64,000 nt of DNA from Schizophyllum amplum (GCA_007026445.1 VDMD01000088.1:1-64000), one strand, 5' to 3'; positions 41,080 to 53,713 are shown, numbered from the stretch's first letter. The notes: generated by a model not told the origin, from the letters alone. A program made the numbers and translations.

Positions 41080-44000
41080 ATGACAAGCGCGTCTTCAACA
41101 CTGAAGAGAGAACAAAGAACGATCTTGAGACTGACTGTCGACGTACAAAACGATCGAGTCACTCAGTCAGTCGTTCGCGAAGTCCGCTTTGACTGCCGCG
41201 CCTTGCGCATTTTGAATGATACAGAGCGCCTCGTCTCGGTGCACTTTACGCGTCGCGTCAGCACCAAGCGCATCGAGGAGTGGATAAATGAGTGCCAGTG
41301 CCAGGGAAAGGTTCTCGACGTGGATGGCAAAGCCATGAGGTGCGTGCTAGTCATATGCGCGCGGTGCGAATGAGCTGAAAGGACCTTACATTAGGTTCTC
41401 GTGGCTGGGGTATACCGAGAGTCAGCTCAAGGAAGGATCCCTTTTTCTCCTTTATGAGGACGACTCTTGGACCGTCGAACGACTCTTTGAGAAACTCGGG
41501 AATGTCAAGGATGTATATCGTCAATCCGGCTATGGCAAATTCTGCGCGCGGCTGGGCCTGTCATTCTCAACAACGGTTCCCGCAATGGATGTCGGTCTTA
41601 TTCTCCCTTCCTATTATCCTCCACATGATGGCCCCCGCAGATTCCGCACGAGATGGTCGCAAGCATCAGCGACAAGCCAGCGGAGGACGGGACACTGTTC
41701 ACTGACGGGTGCGGTCTGATACGCGACTCGTGCGCCAGTGAGGTCTGCAGTGCGCTGGGTGTACCGGAAGATACATCAGGTGAGCTCGTCCGTCCCCTCT
41801 CCTCTGTCCCTCAGCTCACTCGTGCAGTGTTCCAAATTCGACGCGGGGGCGTCAAAGGACTGCTGGTGCGATACCCTGATGAGGTCTTCGACTTGTTGTG
41901 CCCTGGGCCCAACATGAAGGTCGCCATCCGTCCATCGATGATCAAATACCAGGGAGGCCCAACTGTGCTCGAAGTGCACAATGTGTCGCGTCGACCGCGT
42001 AGCGCACGGCTCAACAAGCATTTTATCATTCTTCTACTGACGCTACGCGTCCCCCTCAAGGTCAGCACTCTCCATCTCCTCCGCCTCGCATTCTCATCGC
42101 CCCGTAGGCCTTCGAGGATCTCCTTCGCACAAACTTAGAGTTTATCGCCGGTGTGATGACTAGCCGGCAACGCGCGCTCGACGCGCTCGACGCTTCGCTT
42201 GACTCGGACGAATCGGGTTTCGACCAAGAGCGTGCGTGTGTTTCGCTACATGTCGGCATATAAGCTGATGCTCGTATAGTATACGAGCTCCTACTGGCCG
42301 GCTTCCAGCTCTCTGAGCCGCATGTGAAGTGCTTGCTGGAGAGGCTTCAGAAGCGATCCCTCGATTCGCTGAGGAAGAAGCTGAATATCAGGGTCAAGGT
42401 TAGATGATGATGCACAGTATCTCACTCTCGCTCATCCTCATATAGAACTCGTTCTACCTCTTCGGAGTCTGCGACGAGCGGGGGGTGCTCAGCGAAGGCG
42501 AGGTGTATATCAACATATCCGGAGACGTCAAGTTGGGCACAGTGCTCGTCGGGCGCAACCCCGCTTACTCAACATCGGGTAAGTAGTCGTCTCCCGCCTC
42601 TGTCGGGAAGCCGAGGGCACTGATCATGTACCAGTACTGCGCGTCCTACAAGCGGTCAACCGACCGGAGTTGGCGCATTGCCACAATTGCATCGGTTAGT
42701 AACCCAGATACCTCCTTCGTTCAATGCTAAATTCGAACCAGTCTTCGCCTCTCAAAGCACACGATCCGAGACGACCAAGATGCAGGGGTGGGCTCGCTTT
42801 CTTCTCGTGCTGCGTCTACCATGCTAACGAAGCTTCAGAGACGTCGATGGCGATTACTACTGGGTAACGACAGACCCGACCCTTATTCCGCCGAGAACCT
42901 CGGAACCGCCAGCTGCAATCCCTCCACGCGCTTCTCGCAAATCCGACTACGTCAACGAAAAGGCAGACGGGCTCAAAGTCTTCATGCGCTTACGCCGCAA
43001 CTTCACCCTTAGCTCGGCGTCGAAGGCGTGGATGGACAACGTAACGCTGACGCCTGACCTTGCTGATGCGCCGCTCGCGCGTAGTCTCGCGCGAATTGTT
43101 GAGCAGGCCGTCGTGAGTGGCCTTTGTGGATCACTCGCTCACTGATGTTGACTGATGATGCTCTACCCAGGACCTCGTCAAGTCAGGCGGGAATGCACGA
43201 ATGCTGGCAGCGGAGCTAGACACCATACTAGGTACAACGGGTCAGGAATCCGCGAAGGCGCGGATGACCTATCCACAGTGGCAAGATCCGATCGCCCATT
43301 TGATCGCGACGGTCCCCGCGAGTCCTCAAGGGAAGCAAGTCAGCTTCATGGTGGATCCCGATGTGGATCTTTCTAGCATCGTCGGACGCGACCGATGGGA
43401 GGCGCTTCTCAAGGAGGCGGAGCCCGTGATGCGCCGCTTCAACAGTGCCCTGGCCAATGCCATCAAGGCGGACGAGGGTGAGCGCAATTTGTGACATGTT
43501 ACGGCTTGCAGCTAAAGTAGTTGCTCATGGGATACGTGTTCACAGAGCTCGCGGAGGACGGAGACGAATTCGACCGTGACGTTCTTAGACAGACCGATCT
43601 CGTCAAGGATAAATTCTTGAAGCACCATTTCCCTCCCGGTAGGTCGATTCATCTAGCTATGAATGTTGCCGATCTGTTGTTTATGCGGTCATGTAGATGC
43701 CGACATCCTGACTCTCCTTGCCTCGTATGCGAAGGCTTCGGCGTGGTACGTCGCCGGTTATACGCGAGGCGCGAACGGACGGGGCGGGGAAGCCTTTTCG
43801 TGGTTGCCTTACCGCTACCTCGCGCATATCAAAGCTCGTACGTCCATGCACTCATGTTGAAGCCACCAGTGACTGATTTCTTTCAGACGCCTGCTCTCGT
43901 AATGGCCTTCCGCTTGCTGTCGGACCGACTAGTCGACCACTGAACGCGCTCCCGATTGCTGAGGACATCCCTGGCGAGCCTCGTGCGTGCGAAGCGCGAT

Positions 44001-44746
44001 CGCAAGTAGGAGACGTACCATACGCAAGCCTCATTACCATTGAGCGTGGTCGTACTATGGAAGAATGCTCGTCTTCAAACCGTCATGCGCCCGCCCAGAC
44101 ATCAACAAGTTATCGCGATGATGTCGCCCCAACGCAAGTCCGCTCCGCAAGCTTAGTGAGCTCTTCCATGTCAGTACCGCCTCGGGAACGGTCGACGAGA
44201 AGCTCGCGCTCGTCTCGGAGGTCTTCGTCCCAGAGCTCCATATACGAGGACGCACGCGAAGCCTTCTCACCTGAGGTTCCGCGAGCAATGTCTATATCGG
44301 CGTATACGGCCACCGAGTCCATCAGCTCCGTCCGACATGTTCCTGCGCCACATACCACCGCCGACCCTTTGTCTCGTGCATCCTCTCACACACTCGTCGA
44401 AGATAGCGGTTACAGGGCACCCCATTACCATCTCGCTGCCACGGCGCCAGTCGCAAGGCTCGCACCGCCGAGTTACATGTCAGCGGCGACAGTGTCCGCG
44501 GGGAGAGTGGCACGGTCAAACAACAAGCCCAAGGAACCTCAGGACACGCAAGTGCAGTGCGTAGGCAACAGTTGGAAGCATCCCCGCTGGACTGTGCAGC
44601 ATGCGAATGGCCAGCAACGCACGTACTTTTGCTGGGATTGTGGCGCTGAGGTCAAGGAGAAAATTGACCACGTTCAGGGAAAATGGCTCCAGAGCGGTGT
44701 TTCTCGTCGCGATGTGTCCATGGCAAGGCATATAGCCGTATCTTAG
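41080..44746 (+). CDS. RNA-dependent RNA polymerase (RNAi type) with C-terminal extension
   Basis: Cellular RdRP, which makes double-stranded RNA for silencing (quelling family). Fourteen exons, all in phase: 41080-41339, 41395-41590, 41641-41779, 41828-42060, 42108-42231, 42280-42398, 42446-42578, 42635-42694, 42742-42787, 42839-43112, 43171-43477, 43546-43638, 43697-43837, 43887-44746; 994 aa. Family blocks in order: KFCARLGLSFSTT, LFTDGCGLIRD, FQIRRGGVKGLLVRYPD, IRPSMIKYQ, FGVCDERGVLSEGEVY, VLVGRNPAYS, the catalytic GDVDGDYYWV (DxDGD) and SYAKASAWYVAGYT. After the polymerase domain a Ser-rich tail of about 290 aa runs on in the same frame and ends with a Cys pair (FCWDCGAEV). The N-terminal region is shorter than in typical RdRPs; the ATG at 41080 is the first that fits, but an upstream exon is possible. 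Confidence 0.88.
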
Positions 44747-44870
44747 TGTGCAAATGTTTTGACGATCTCTCAGATGACATAAGTAGAATGGAATAGCTGT
44801 CGCGATGCCATATATTTGAAGATAGTTGGATATCAATGGGACCACAGGGTATACGGAGCGCGTTCGCTCT

Positions 44871-45948
44871 TTAATCTACTGGCGGTTTCTTTATCGGCCT
44901 GATACTGTTGGGATTCAGCAGGAATCCTTCCATGAAATCTTCCGCTGTGCCCTGCTCATCCGCCGGAACTGACGAATCAGGTCAGCAGCGAAAAAAGGAA
45001 GAGATCCATGAAGGCAACGTACTGTACTCGTAACCCTCCGGCGGCGGTGATGAACTATGGCGCCACTGGGGGGCAGAGATTCCCATAAGTTCTGCAGGGG
45101 GCTCCGGGCCATGATCCAAGCTCGACCTGATATCAGTCAACCGTCGGCGAGTACTAGACGAATTGTTCTTCGGCAGCGGCGTTGGCCCCAGCGGTGACTT
45201 GGGGCGCGATAGTGACTTGGGACGCAGTGAGGATCTGACAGGCGACCTGGTTGGTGGGGATGACTTCTGCGGTAGTGGCAGTAGCGGAGTCGGCTCGAAT
45301 TGTGGAGATGTTGCACGCGGTTGTGCAGTCACAGGTAGCGGAGAGTGCGCGTAGGGATCCGCACGGACTGATCCAGATGCAATGGAAAATCCTGCAAGCT
45401 AGCTAAGCATGGATTATTACGCTCACGCGATATGATCAAACCCACTCTCGACAAACGCCGACCCTTCCTTGCCTGGCTTCAAACGTTCGGAAGCCAGGGC
45501 TGCAGGTAGAGCAGGTGCTGCACTCTTCGCCCGCGGACGACTGCGCTTGCTGTAAGTCGAGGTTGTGTCCGAACCGCTCTCGGAGAAGTCTACCGTCCAG
45601 AATATGAGCAACGGTGAACAGGTCATGTCATAGCAACGTACGCTCATGAAAACGTGTTTCCTTCCCCTCGATGACCCTCGGTACGCGGATGACTGGCTGT
45701 TCAAGACGTCTATGCACCGAAGAAGGAATGGACACGCCGTCGTTCGACCCCGCGAGAGCGCTGTCAGGCAGGGGTCTCCTGAATGAAGACTGCCGACAGT
45801 CAGACTCTGAGCGCCGACGAGCGTGCCCGGCGTCCGGCCTCAATTGTGCCGTTTCTTCGGAGACAATAACGAAAGAATCATCTATCGAGAGCACGCAAAG
45901 ATGTCTCCATGAACTTCTGACATCGGTCGTGAAAAAAGAAAGGTACAC
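44871..45948 (-). CDS. Hypothetical Ser/Pro/Arg-rich protein, 5' end unresolved
   Basis: Minus-strand gene convergent with the RdRP gene. Exons supported by phase: 45642 to about 45916 (start not found), 45446-45589, 45023-45391 and 44871-44968. Protein-like text includes HRRLEQPVIRVPRVIEGKE, SESGSDTTSTYSKRSRPRAK, PVRSSLRPKSLSRPKSPLGP and IPADEQGTAEDFMEGFLLNP before the TAA at 44871. The composition suggests a disordered protein with many phosphorylatable Ser. No domain recognised. Exon 1 must begin upstream of about 45950, or the gene is truncated. Confidence 0.5.
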
Positions 45949-46652
45949 GCACTGCTAGAGGCCGCGGACTGCTGCGCGCGACGGGCAGGGTTTGGCTTGG
46001 TAAGTTTTCTCGGTTGATGTTGGGCTAGACATTTGATCATCAACCAGAGGAATGGGCGGAGAGAGCTTCCAACTGACCTTTAGGTCCGGGCGACTTCAAG
46101 CGCGGCGGAGAAAACATTTTTGACGCCTCTCGCCAAACAGTCCAGGATGGAAGATGAAAGAGTGAAAGCAAGAGTGGTAAGATCCAAGCAAACAAACCAG
46201 GCCTTTATGCACACGTGCAGCATAATCAGTGCTGTGACCGCACTGCCTTCAGCCAGAACAATAGCCAGATGAACTCAAGTTTGAAGAACAATAGCAAGGT
46301 ACAATTTTTTTTGACCCGCCCACGGATCAGAGCATCGGCTGATGGAGAAGCTAACGCGCCTTTGAAGCGTCGAAGGTCTTGCCAAAATCGTGTCCAGGCG
46401 CTATCGCACGCAATTGGATGGCATGGTGATGGTTGGGACGAACATGAGCCTCGTGGTCACCAAGGATGCTGGCAAGCAAAGAACAACACGTTTTCGCAAA
46501 TTGCCGATCAACGTTCGACTTTTGCATCGGCGCACGTGTAATCTACCTTTGGCAAAAATACGGTACCCGTTGTGCATCAAGTCAGCATAGGATAGAAGCG
46601 AGATACAAGATACTGCGTAGATATCAAGCCGTGCATTAGTACTTGTTGTCGA
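45949..46652. other. Intergenic region
   Basis: No gene recognised between the hypothetical gene and the MYND gene. It may contain the missing first exon of the former (minus strand), but no candidate ATG splices in convincingly. Confidence 0.4.
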
Positions 46653-48593
46653 TCATACAAACCCTCCCTCAATGCCCTTGAGAAAGTCATACTTGACGGG
46701 CAATTCGTGCTCGGGGTACAGCTCGCCGAGGTTGAAGAGCACCATGACGCTCGCGGCTACCTTTTGTTCACCCACGTCAGCAAGTGATTGAACAACAGTT
46801 ACTCTTGTGGCCGCTTGGTCCTCTGCATCCTCCGTATCCTCCTCATCCTCTCCCGCAAACGCTTCCCACTCAAAGTCGCCATCGCGCGAAGGTGCGTCGT
46901 TCAGCTCAATACGGACAGCACCATACGTTGGCTTGGGATCATCAGTCAACGACGCCGCAAGTTTGGCCTTGATCTCGGCATCGTGGCGTTTGATCACGTT
47001 CAACGAGGTCACGGTGAGGAAGACGGCGTCATCTAGAGAAAGACTGCCTGCAGATATTTCAGCGCTGGAGAGTCTGAGGATAATACAATCAAAGCGAACC
47101 TCCGTAGCCCCATACTCCGTCGTCGCGATGACATATTAATCGATGTTCGACCCGCCAGTGGTCACGCTGGCACTTATCCGAGCAATAGAATGCCTCGCCG
47201 CATGGGCATGCGCGAACCTGCGCTTCATGCGCGGCGTCCTGTAAGATGCCCGGTCATCAAGAGGAGAATACATGAATTGGGTCGAAATGCGTACCGTTAT
47301 CGTATTGCTGCAAGGAACGATGGTTTTCCAGCTCCGCGTCTCCTTAGCATGCGTGTACTGCGCCCACATAGTCCTGAACGAACGAACAACGTTCCCGAAG
47401 CGCTTCGCAATGAAGATCCGGCGCAACTCCGACCTACCTGCCGGTTCCAACAAGTCGGCGTGGCGCGCGTGGAAAGCACGCAGAACGCTGGGGATGACGA
47501 GGTTGCTCTCCAACACACAGTCAAGGTCGCCGAAGTCGTGGTCCTTCTCCACTCCACCCCATATGCGTTCAATGTCCACCACAACGTCGAATACGCCCAT
47601 CTTGATCGCGCGAACGAGGTTCATCGTGTGAGACGTATTGCATATGAGGAAGCGGAACATTTCGAATGCCTTCTCCACGCCGACAACCACCGCCTCCTCG
47701 TCGGGTGTCTGCAGACAGACTCGTACTCCTGCTAATGTCGAGTCGAATAACGCACGTGGAGCGACGATATCATAGAACTGCCTTGAGTGGATGAGCGTGG
47801 ACACCATCCCGAAGTGTATCTTCCACAGAAAGCGCCAGCTGGAGTGGAGATCAAGCTGTCGGATGAAGTCGGTTTGCTCAGCGATGCGACGCAAGACTCG
47901 ACGGCGGCTCCCGCCCTCGAGGCGCAACAGCTGTTCCACGACGAGCGCTTCACCAGCCTCCTCTTCATCGAGGGCTTCGAACAGCGCGAGCGCAGCGATG
48001 GTGCCGGTCCCGGCCACTCCAGTGGAATCTTCCGTGCCCAGTTCTATATATGTTGGATAGTTGAGCCATAGGCCGAGGATGAGCGTAATGGCGTGCGGCT
48101 CGCTCCACGCGAATTGTACGAACTCCTTGATCCTCTTACGCGTGATGGTCGCAAAAAGGCCGGTGAGAGTGCCTATGACACGCTCGTATCCAGTCGTCCG
48201 GATGAGCCTTCCGTTCATGGGATGTATCAGGTCGACCCAGTGGAAAACCTCGGCGAGCTCGAGGGGTTTCTTCTGCGCCAGAGATGCGTATTCCGGGCGG
48301 CCCGTCACCTCGTACCAGAGGCTGAAGCTCGAGAGGCATTCGATTATCGCGCAGACGTGAACGCTGTCCGACTCGTACGAGGGAGCGGTGTTCTGGAAGT
48401 CGTCGTCGAGTAGAGAAAACGCGATGCCTCTGTTCAGAATAGCTTTGACTTTCAGGAAAGAAGAATTGCGCGAGGCGACTGGGGTATTCGGAAGCATCTT
48501 CTTGAGCTCTGTTTGCAGCGTGTGAAGGTCTTCTAGAGCCTGTTGATACTGCCGACTCTTGGCCTCTCCCTGCGCGCGAGTGTAACGAGACAT
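46653..48593 (-). CDS. MYND-type zinc-finger protein
   Basis: Three exons on the minus strand (47295-48593, 47100-47238, 46653-47047), in phase, 610 aa. It starts MSRYTRAQGEAKSRQYQQAL. The first 430 residues are a largely helical region of unknown fold. The MYND finger spans the first intron: PCSNTIT | ...VRACPCGEAFYCSDKCQRDHW then VEHRLIC. The first pair of the finger reads C-S-N-T rather than C-x2-C, so one zinc ligand seems to be missing or displaced. A C-terminal domain of about 140 residues (VFLTVTSLNVIKRHDAEIK, acidic DEEDTEDAEDQ, ending KGIEGGFV) follows. Such proteins are very numerous in Agaricomycetes; function unknown, possibly protein-protein contacts. Confidence 0.8.
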
Positions 48594-48870
48594 GATGGCT
48601 GTCGATATATGATTAAACTGGACACAGGGTGAGCATCGAAGGGCCTCACCGCTATGCGATACCAGATTAATCTGTGTCTCAGGCTGAGTACCATACGTCC
48701 TGTGGATGAACAATTGATCTGCCTTTTGCGCAATGACCAGAAGGACTGAGCGGCATTCGCCGACGTGCTCCGAAAAGCACGTGATGTGACGCGTCGCGTC
48801 GCGACACCCTTTTTATTCTTTGTCTTAACCGTCTTGACCGCTGTGCCACCAACACTCGACTGTGTCCTTC

Positions 48871-51325
48871 ATGCTCGCGTCGATGGACAGGCTCCCGGAT
48901 GAGCTACTCAAAGATGTTCTCGTCTCCGTCTTCCACGTGCCTGACCGGGATTTTCGCTACACCGGCCACCAGGCTTCTCCATTCTCGAAAAACATCGGAA
49001 ATTATCTGACGTCGTCAGTCCTTCTCGTCAACAAAGCCTTCTGTAGGGTCGGAACACCTCTTCTATACTACACGGTCATTCTACGCTCTAAGGCTCAAGC
49101 TCACGCTCTCGCCGATACGCTCAGGGCGAATCCCGACCTCGGACGTTGGATCCGTCAGCTACGCGTTGAAGGCGGATACGGCTCGTACATGGACAGCATT
49201 CTTGGCAGCTGCGCAGAGCGAATTATTGATCTCTGCCTCACATTAATGATCTTCGCGAACGACAATGCGAGCGGTCTTGCGCGCCATCTCGCACGGATGA
49301 ATCCGCGTCGAGTGTTCTACGCTGAGGGCATCAACGCGGGACGAGGGAGCGGCGAAGTGATGCAAAACAAGAACATCCAAACTCTCTTCACGGCTCTACT
49401 CAACGCCCTCCCACGCTGGTCGAACATGGTAGGCATGTTTCGACGCGACTCCCAAGTTGAAGCCTGATGAACGTATTCCAGCATTCTTTTGGATTTCCGT
49501 CACACCCAAATCTGCTACCAATAAGTCGTGAACTGGACCTATTCAAGGTTCTCAAAACATTGCGCTCTTTGCGTACTATCTACTTCTACGACAAGTACAC
49601 ATTCAATGCCCTCGCGGACGAGATTCTCACGTCCACAAATGTGACCGCGCTGGTTTTGGATAAATATGACCACAGCACGAGGGGCTTCGATGATAACATT
49701 GGGTACAAGGGGAGCAGATGGATGGACATCGAGCCTCTGATTCGCTTTGGATGGGACAGGTACGTCGTTGTACCACTCGCCTAAGAGGACATCTGAGAGA
49801 CTTACTTTGGTATCATATGCTTTGCAGAACAAAGCCTGCGTACTTGCATCCTATCTCAGGGTTTACCCCTATGGCAAACGCAACCGAAGATGTGAAGGTT
49901 AAGATATGGGGCAGAATCTTGCGATTCGCGATTGAGGACCTGTGGACAACACCCAGCGCACGCAGTGTGTTATCGTCTCTGCCATCGCATGGGCATTCAA
50001 GGCTTTCTCTGTTTCTCTTCGTATCAAAAACATTCTTTGTTGGTGTCTGTTTCCTCTGTCGCCTATGTCTCATCCTGACGTCGATCCTCAGCGCGCGGCC
50101 CTTCCTTCGGTATACGAAACTGCCTGGCTCGACGATTGGGTTTCGCCTCGTTTATGCGACACTCTTGATAAGTATCCCCAGCGCGCACAGTATGTTCGTC
50201 GTCTCCTTGTGAATCCTTCGCAGACACACTGGATGTCTCTCTGGAACGATCATGGGCGAATGATCGTTCACCGGATACTACGACTGTGCCAGCACGTGAG
50301 AGAGTTCAGCACGATAGATGTCACCACGGAATTTCTGGAGTGGGAATACTTTTGTATTCTCTCGGAGACTGCCTGCTGGCAAACGCTCAGAACCTATTTG
50401 GGCCCGTGTGTTATGGCTCGGAATGGATTTCAGCCTGTTCCTCTGGAGCCAGAGCCCATCCTCGCCTTCCGCAACCTATCCCGTATGCACTGGCAAAGTG
50501 ACGTGCCCATTCTTCCTCCGCATTTTATCGATCCTGGCGCATTCCCCCAGCTGGAACATCTTTCCATTGGCAGGCATCCAGAAAGCTGCAGCATCCTGAC
50601 CCTTCTGTCTCAGCTCGAGTACGTGTACAACTGCTGACGGGCGGCATTTGATCTCACGCGCCACTATAGACTTCCCTGGATTCACATCCTCGATTTGTCG
50701 ACTCAGAAGTCTCTAGATAAACCCTCCATAGCCGCTTTCCTCGCCGTACACCGGCACAAAATATGGGAATTCGGCGTCGGAATATACTTGTCTCCCGGCC
50801 TTGTTGACGGCTTCAAGAGCCTCGCGGTGCTCAAAATCCATCATAGATGCGGCGGTTGTATGAGCAGCACACTGGCTTTCCCTCAGGTAAGTGCGAAGAC
50901 AGTCAATGTGTTGGTTTTCGCTGACAAGACCAGTCTGTGACCGCTGACGCACCGACCGAGTATCCTTTCCTCAGGCGCGTCGAGTTTCACATGGATTGGT
51001 GCGTTCAACGTGAATCATCGGGCCGTACTGACACCCATACGATAGTGGGTACACCAGCTGTGATCACACAGCGGCGGACTTTTCAGCATTCCACGCCCTT
51101 GCGGAGGTACACGATCCGCACTGTATTTGGCCGACACACGAGTGAGTCCATAACCCGATTGGGATGGAGTAGAAAAACTGAAAGCAATCACTGCGCAGGC
51201 GCGAAATCAATGTCAGCTGTTGGGTGAGGCGCTCGGAGGCGCTAGGCGCAGGAGGCATCCGTTTGGTGGACAAGGATGGGAAATCGTGGATCCCTCGGCT
51301 GAAGAACCGTGTTCGTAGTAGGTGA
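48871..51325 (+). CDS. F-box protein
   Basis: Likely substrate receptor of an SCF ubiquitin ligase. Eight exons, in phase: 48871-49428, 49482-49759, 49828-50038, 50092-50618, 50670-50886, 50934-51009, 51072-51141, 51199-51325; 687 aa. The N-terminal F-box reads MDRLPDELLKDVLVSVF with LLVNKAFCRVGTPLLYYTV, then LRR-like text (LGRWIRQLRVEGGYG, LRTIYFYDKYTFNALAD). A second half begins with an F-box-like stretch (LFLFVSKTFFRAALPSVYE) and repeats the pattern (YVRRLLVNPSQTHWMSL, PQLEHLSIGR, FLRRVEFHMDW), ending GGIRLVDKDGKSWIPRLKNR. Two fused F-box units, or two adjacent genes read as one, are possible. The exon 6-7 junction (GTGAAT donor) is the least certain. Confidence 0.72.
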
Positions 51326-51573
51326 AGACGGCGAGCGCCGTTCGCTCACGCGATGTATCGCTTGTACGCGGAATTTCCTCGCTACAACTTGAACATGGTG
51401 TTACAGCGTATGTCCGTACAGTCCCGGGGTGTCGTGGCAAACTCAGGGAAGATGATGTTCACTGTTCTAGCAAAAGAAACGCACGAGCCTGTTGCCAATT
51501 CGTTGCATGCATGGGAGCCGCACATTTTGCGTCGACGACCCTGCCCTATGAGGACGCTGTACGGACACTTCTA

Positions 51574-52885
51574 CCCCTAGTCCATGTGCGCCCCGCCGTC
51601 GATGGATATCTGAGAGAACCATCAATATTCCGCCACGAAAGCCGAGCGGTAGATACACGCACTGTCTGACCTGTGCAAGTAATTGATAGTCATGAGCACC
51701 GGCTCCTGCGCAGAAGCAAACCGCATCATCGAGCTCACCCGTGATAAACCCCGATTCCTTGCTTGCCAAAAAGGAGACAAGAGAAGCAACCTCTTCGGGT
51801 TGCCCGCAGCGTCCTAGAGGTGAGACTTTGTTCCACTGGCAGTACGTCAGCAACGAGAGGATTTCTGGAAAGGCAAGGACATGTCGAAAGCAAGATCGGT
51901 GTAGTCGTCCAGCTTGTCGGTGTAGGCTACAGAAGATCCAAGGCTCATCAACACGACTTCCGAGTCGGAAGTGAGGGGCAATAGAGCATACCAAGCGGTG
52001 TGTCGACGAGACCTGAGAGTAGGTGAAGGCGTGAGTATACAATTTGACGGGCGAAATATGGTAGGCTGACGTACCGGGTGCATACGCGTTGACTGTAATG
52101 CCGTGCGTGCCTAGAGCAAGCGCTGAGACTCGTGTGAGTGTTTGAAAAAAGGGTTTTGGGTAAGCCGTACCTGCGCTTTGCGTGAGCCCTCGTACGGCGA
52201 ATTTGGCTGCCGTGTACGATGTCAAACCACGTAAAGCTAGAAGCGATCGAAAGTGAACGCTGCATTAGCACGCAAGGCTCTTCTACGCTCTGAAAAAAAA
52301 ACTCACGTTGCTTGCAGCCGATAGACGAAGCGCCTATCAGTCGCCCCTCGCGGTGACCTAATTCGATCATCTTGCGCGCGGCGAGCTGGTAGCAGAGGAA
52401 GACACCGGTCGCGCTGACGGAGGTGACCTTGTTGAAGCTTTCCAGAGTTTCTGCGGGTGGAACGTCATCATCGGCGCGCGACTTCAGATCGGAGGAATCA
52501 GAAAACGCACCCTCGAGGAACGGCGCAGGCCTAGCGATGCCGGCGTTCGCGACCATCTAAGAGGGATCATCAGGGTTGTGAGCGTCGGAAGTCATAGTTA
52601 TCGGAGTATGAAAAAGATACGCACCACGTGCAGCCCACCCAGAACTTCCAAAGTACCATCGATTATAGCCAGGACGTCCTCCTGTTTTGAGACGTCGCCG
52701 AGGAAGACCGCAGCGCGTCCGCCGTTACTCGTTATTGCGCGCCCCACTTCGTCGAGCGCATCTTTCTTGGACGGGATATCATTGAGGCCAATCGATAGGC
52801 CGTCCCGAGCTAGACGCAGGGCGATGGCCTTCCCGAGGCCTTGTGCGGTGCAGGTGACGATTGCGACGCGGGGCTGGTCGGGCAT
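51574..52885 (-). CDS. Short-chain dehydrogenase/reductase (SDR)
   Basis: NAD(P)-dependent oxidoreductase of the classical SDR family, about 260 aa. Supported exons (minus): 52625-52885, 52307-52556, 52171-52236, 52075-52122, 51992-52012, then 51926 downward, with a last exon giving ISIDGGAHMD and TAG at 51574. The cofactor motif reads VTCTAQGLGKAIALRL, where TGxxxGxG is expected: the first Gly is Cys. Other family motifs are intact: VANAGIA (NAG), GASSIG (catalytic Ser), YTAAK (YxxxK), HGITVNAYAPG, PLGRCGQPEEVASLVSFLA and ITGQ. The splice pattern between about 51840 and 51925 could not be closed in phase, so a frame error or unusual intron is possible there. Substrate unknown; the C-terminus resembles diacetyl/acetoin-reductase-like SDRs. 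Confidence 0.78.
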
Positions 52886-53621
52886 GGGGAGACGTTGACG
52901 ATGAGGCCTGAGGACGCGAGGGGTGGGCTTTCAGATGGTCTGTGAGATGGAGAGTTGGTGAGATAAGCAGATATAATGATGGGATAAGAGAAGGGGACGT
53001 CAATGGAAGATACTTATGAGGAGGAATAAGTGCGCAACTCCGAAGATATATAGCGCAGAGGTGCTTCTTCATGGGAAGTGCTTGCACCGAGTTATGGTTA
53101 TGAGCTCTGTCCAAGACTTCTGTGTTTCAGGCTCACCGTCCTCTTGGAAAGTAAGCGGTCAAGCGACCTACCGCCTGGCGAGAGTGAGGCCGTCATGAGG
53201 CCTGAGGCCCAATAAGAGCGAGCTTGACTAATTCACAAAGCTGATTCTCCAGGGGCTCATTTCTGCAATGTGCGAAGAGAACTACTGGGGGTCTCGTCGA
53301 GCCAGGGAGATTCTGACCGTGGGACGAAGACGATGGAGGGAAGGTTCGAGGCAGGAGTCACAGTGACATTAATGTCACGGCGTGGTAAGCACGTGACAAC
53401 TGATGCGCCTTTCGGCAATTGCCATTTCTACAACCATGAGTCAACCGGCGGGTGGCAGCTCTGACCAATGCGAAGCTCCATGATTTCGAGAATTGAGTAA
53501 GCATAGTACTCGGACAGGTTGAGCATACCTGACTTGCGATTGGTGCATCTACAAGACCTGTCCGTAAGGGAAGCCCCTAGCCGGCCTTGTATGTATGCAG
53601 TCCATGACACAACTCCACTAC
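52886..53621. other. Intergenic region between SDR and tRNA-Ala
   Basis: Promoter region of the SDR gene (minus strand) and 5' flank of the tRNA gene. No gene recognised. Confidence 0.5.
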
Positions 53622-53707
53622 GGGCTTGTGGTACAGTGGTAGCACGTTCGCTTAGCATCCAACTTTCGGCTTGCGAAAGGTCCTGGGTTCAATTCCCAGC
53701 AAGTCCA
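53622..53707 (+). tRNA. tRNA-Ala(AGC) with a 14-nt intron
   Basis: 86 nt. Acceptor stem GGGCTTG / CAAGTCC contains G3:U70, the identity element of tRNA-Ala, and the discriminator base is A. The anticodon arm TTCGC-TTAGCA-(intron)-T-GCGAA carries AGC at 34-36; the intron (about tccaactttcggct) sits one base 3' of the anticodon, the canonical place. The T arm CTGGG-TTCAATT-CCCAG gives the B box. A Pol III terminator follows at 53710. Confidence 0.93.
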
Positions 53708-53709
53708 TC

Positions 53710-53713
53710 TTTT
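53710..53713 (+). terminator. Pol III terminator of tRNA-Ala
   Basis: TTTT two bases after the tRNA 3' end. Confidence 0.8.
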
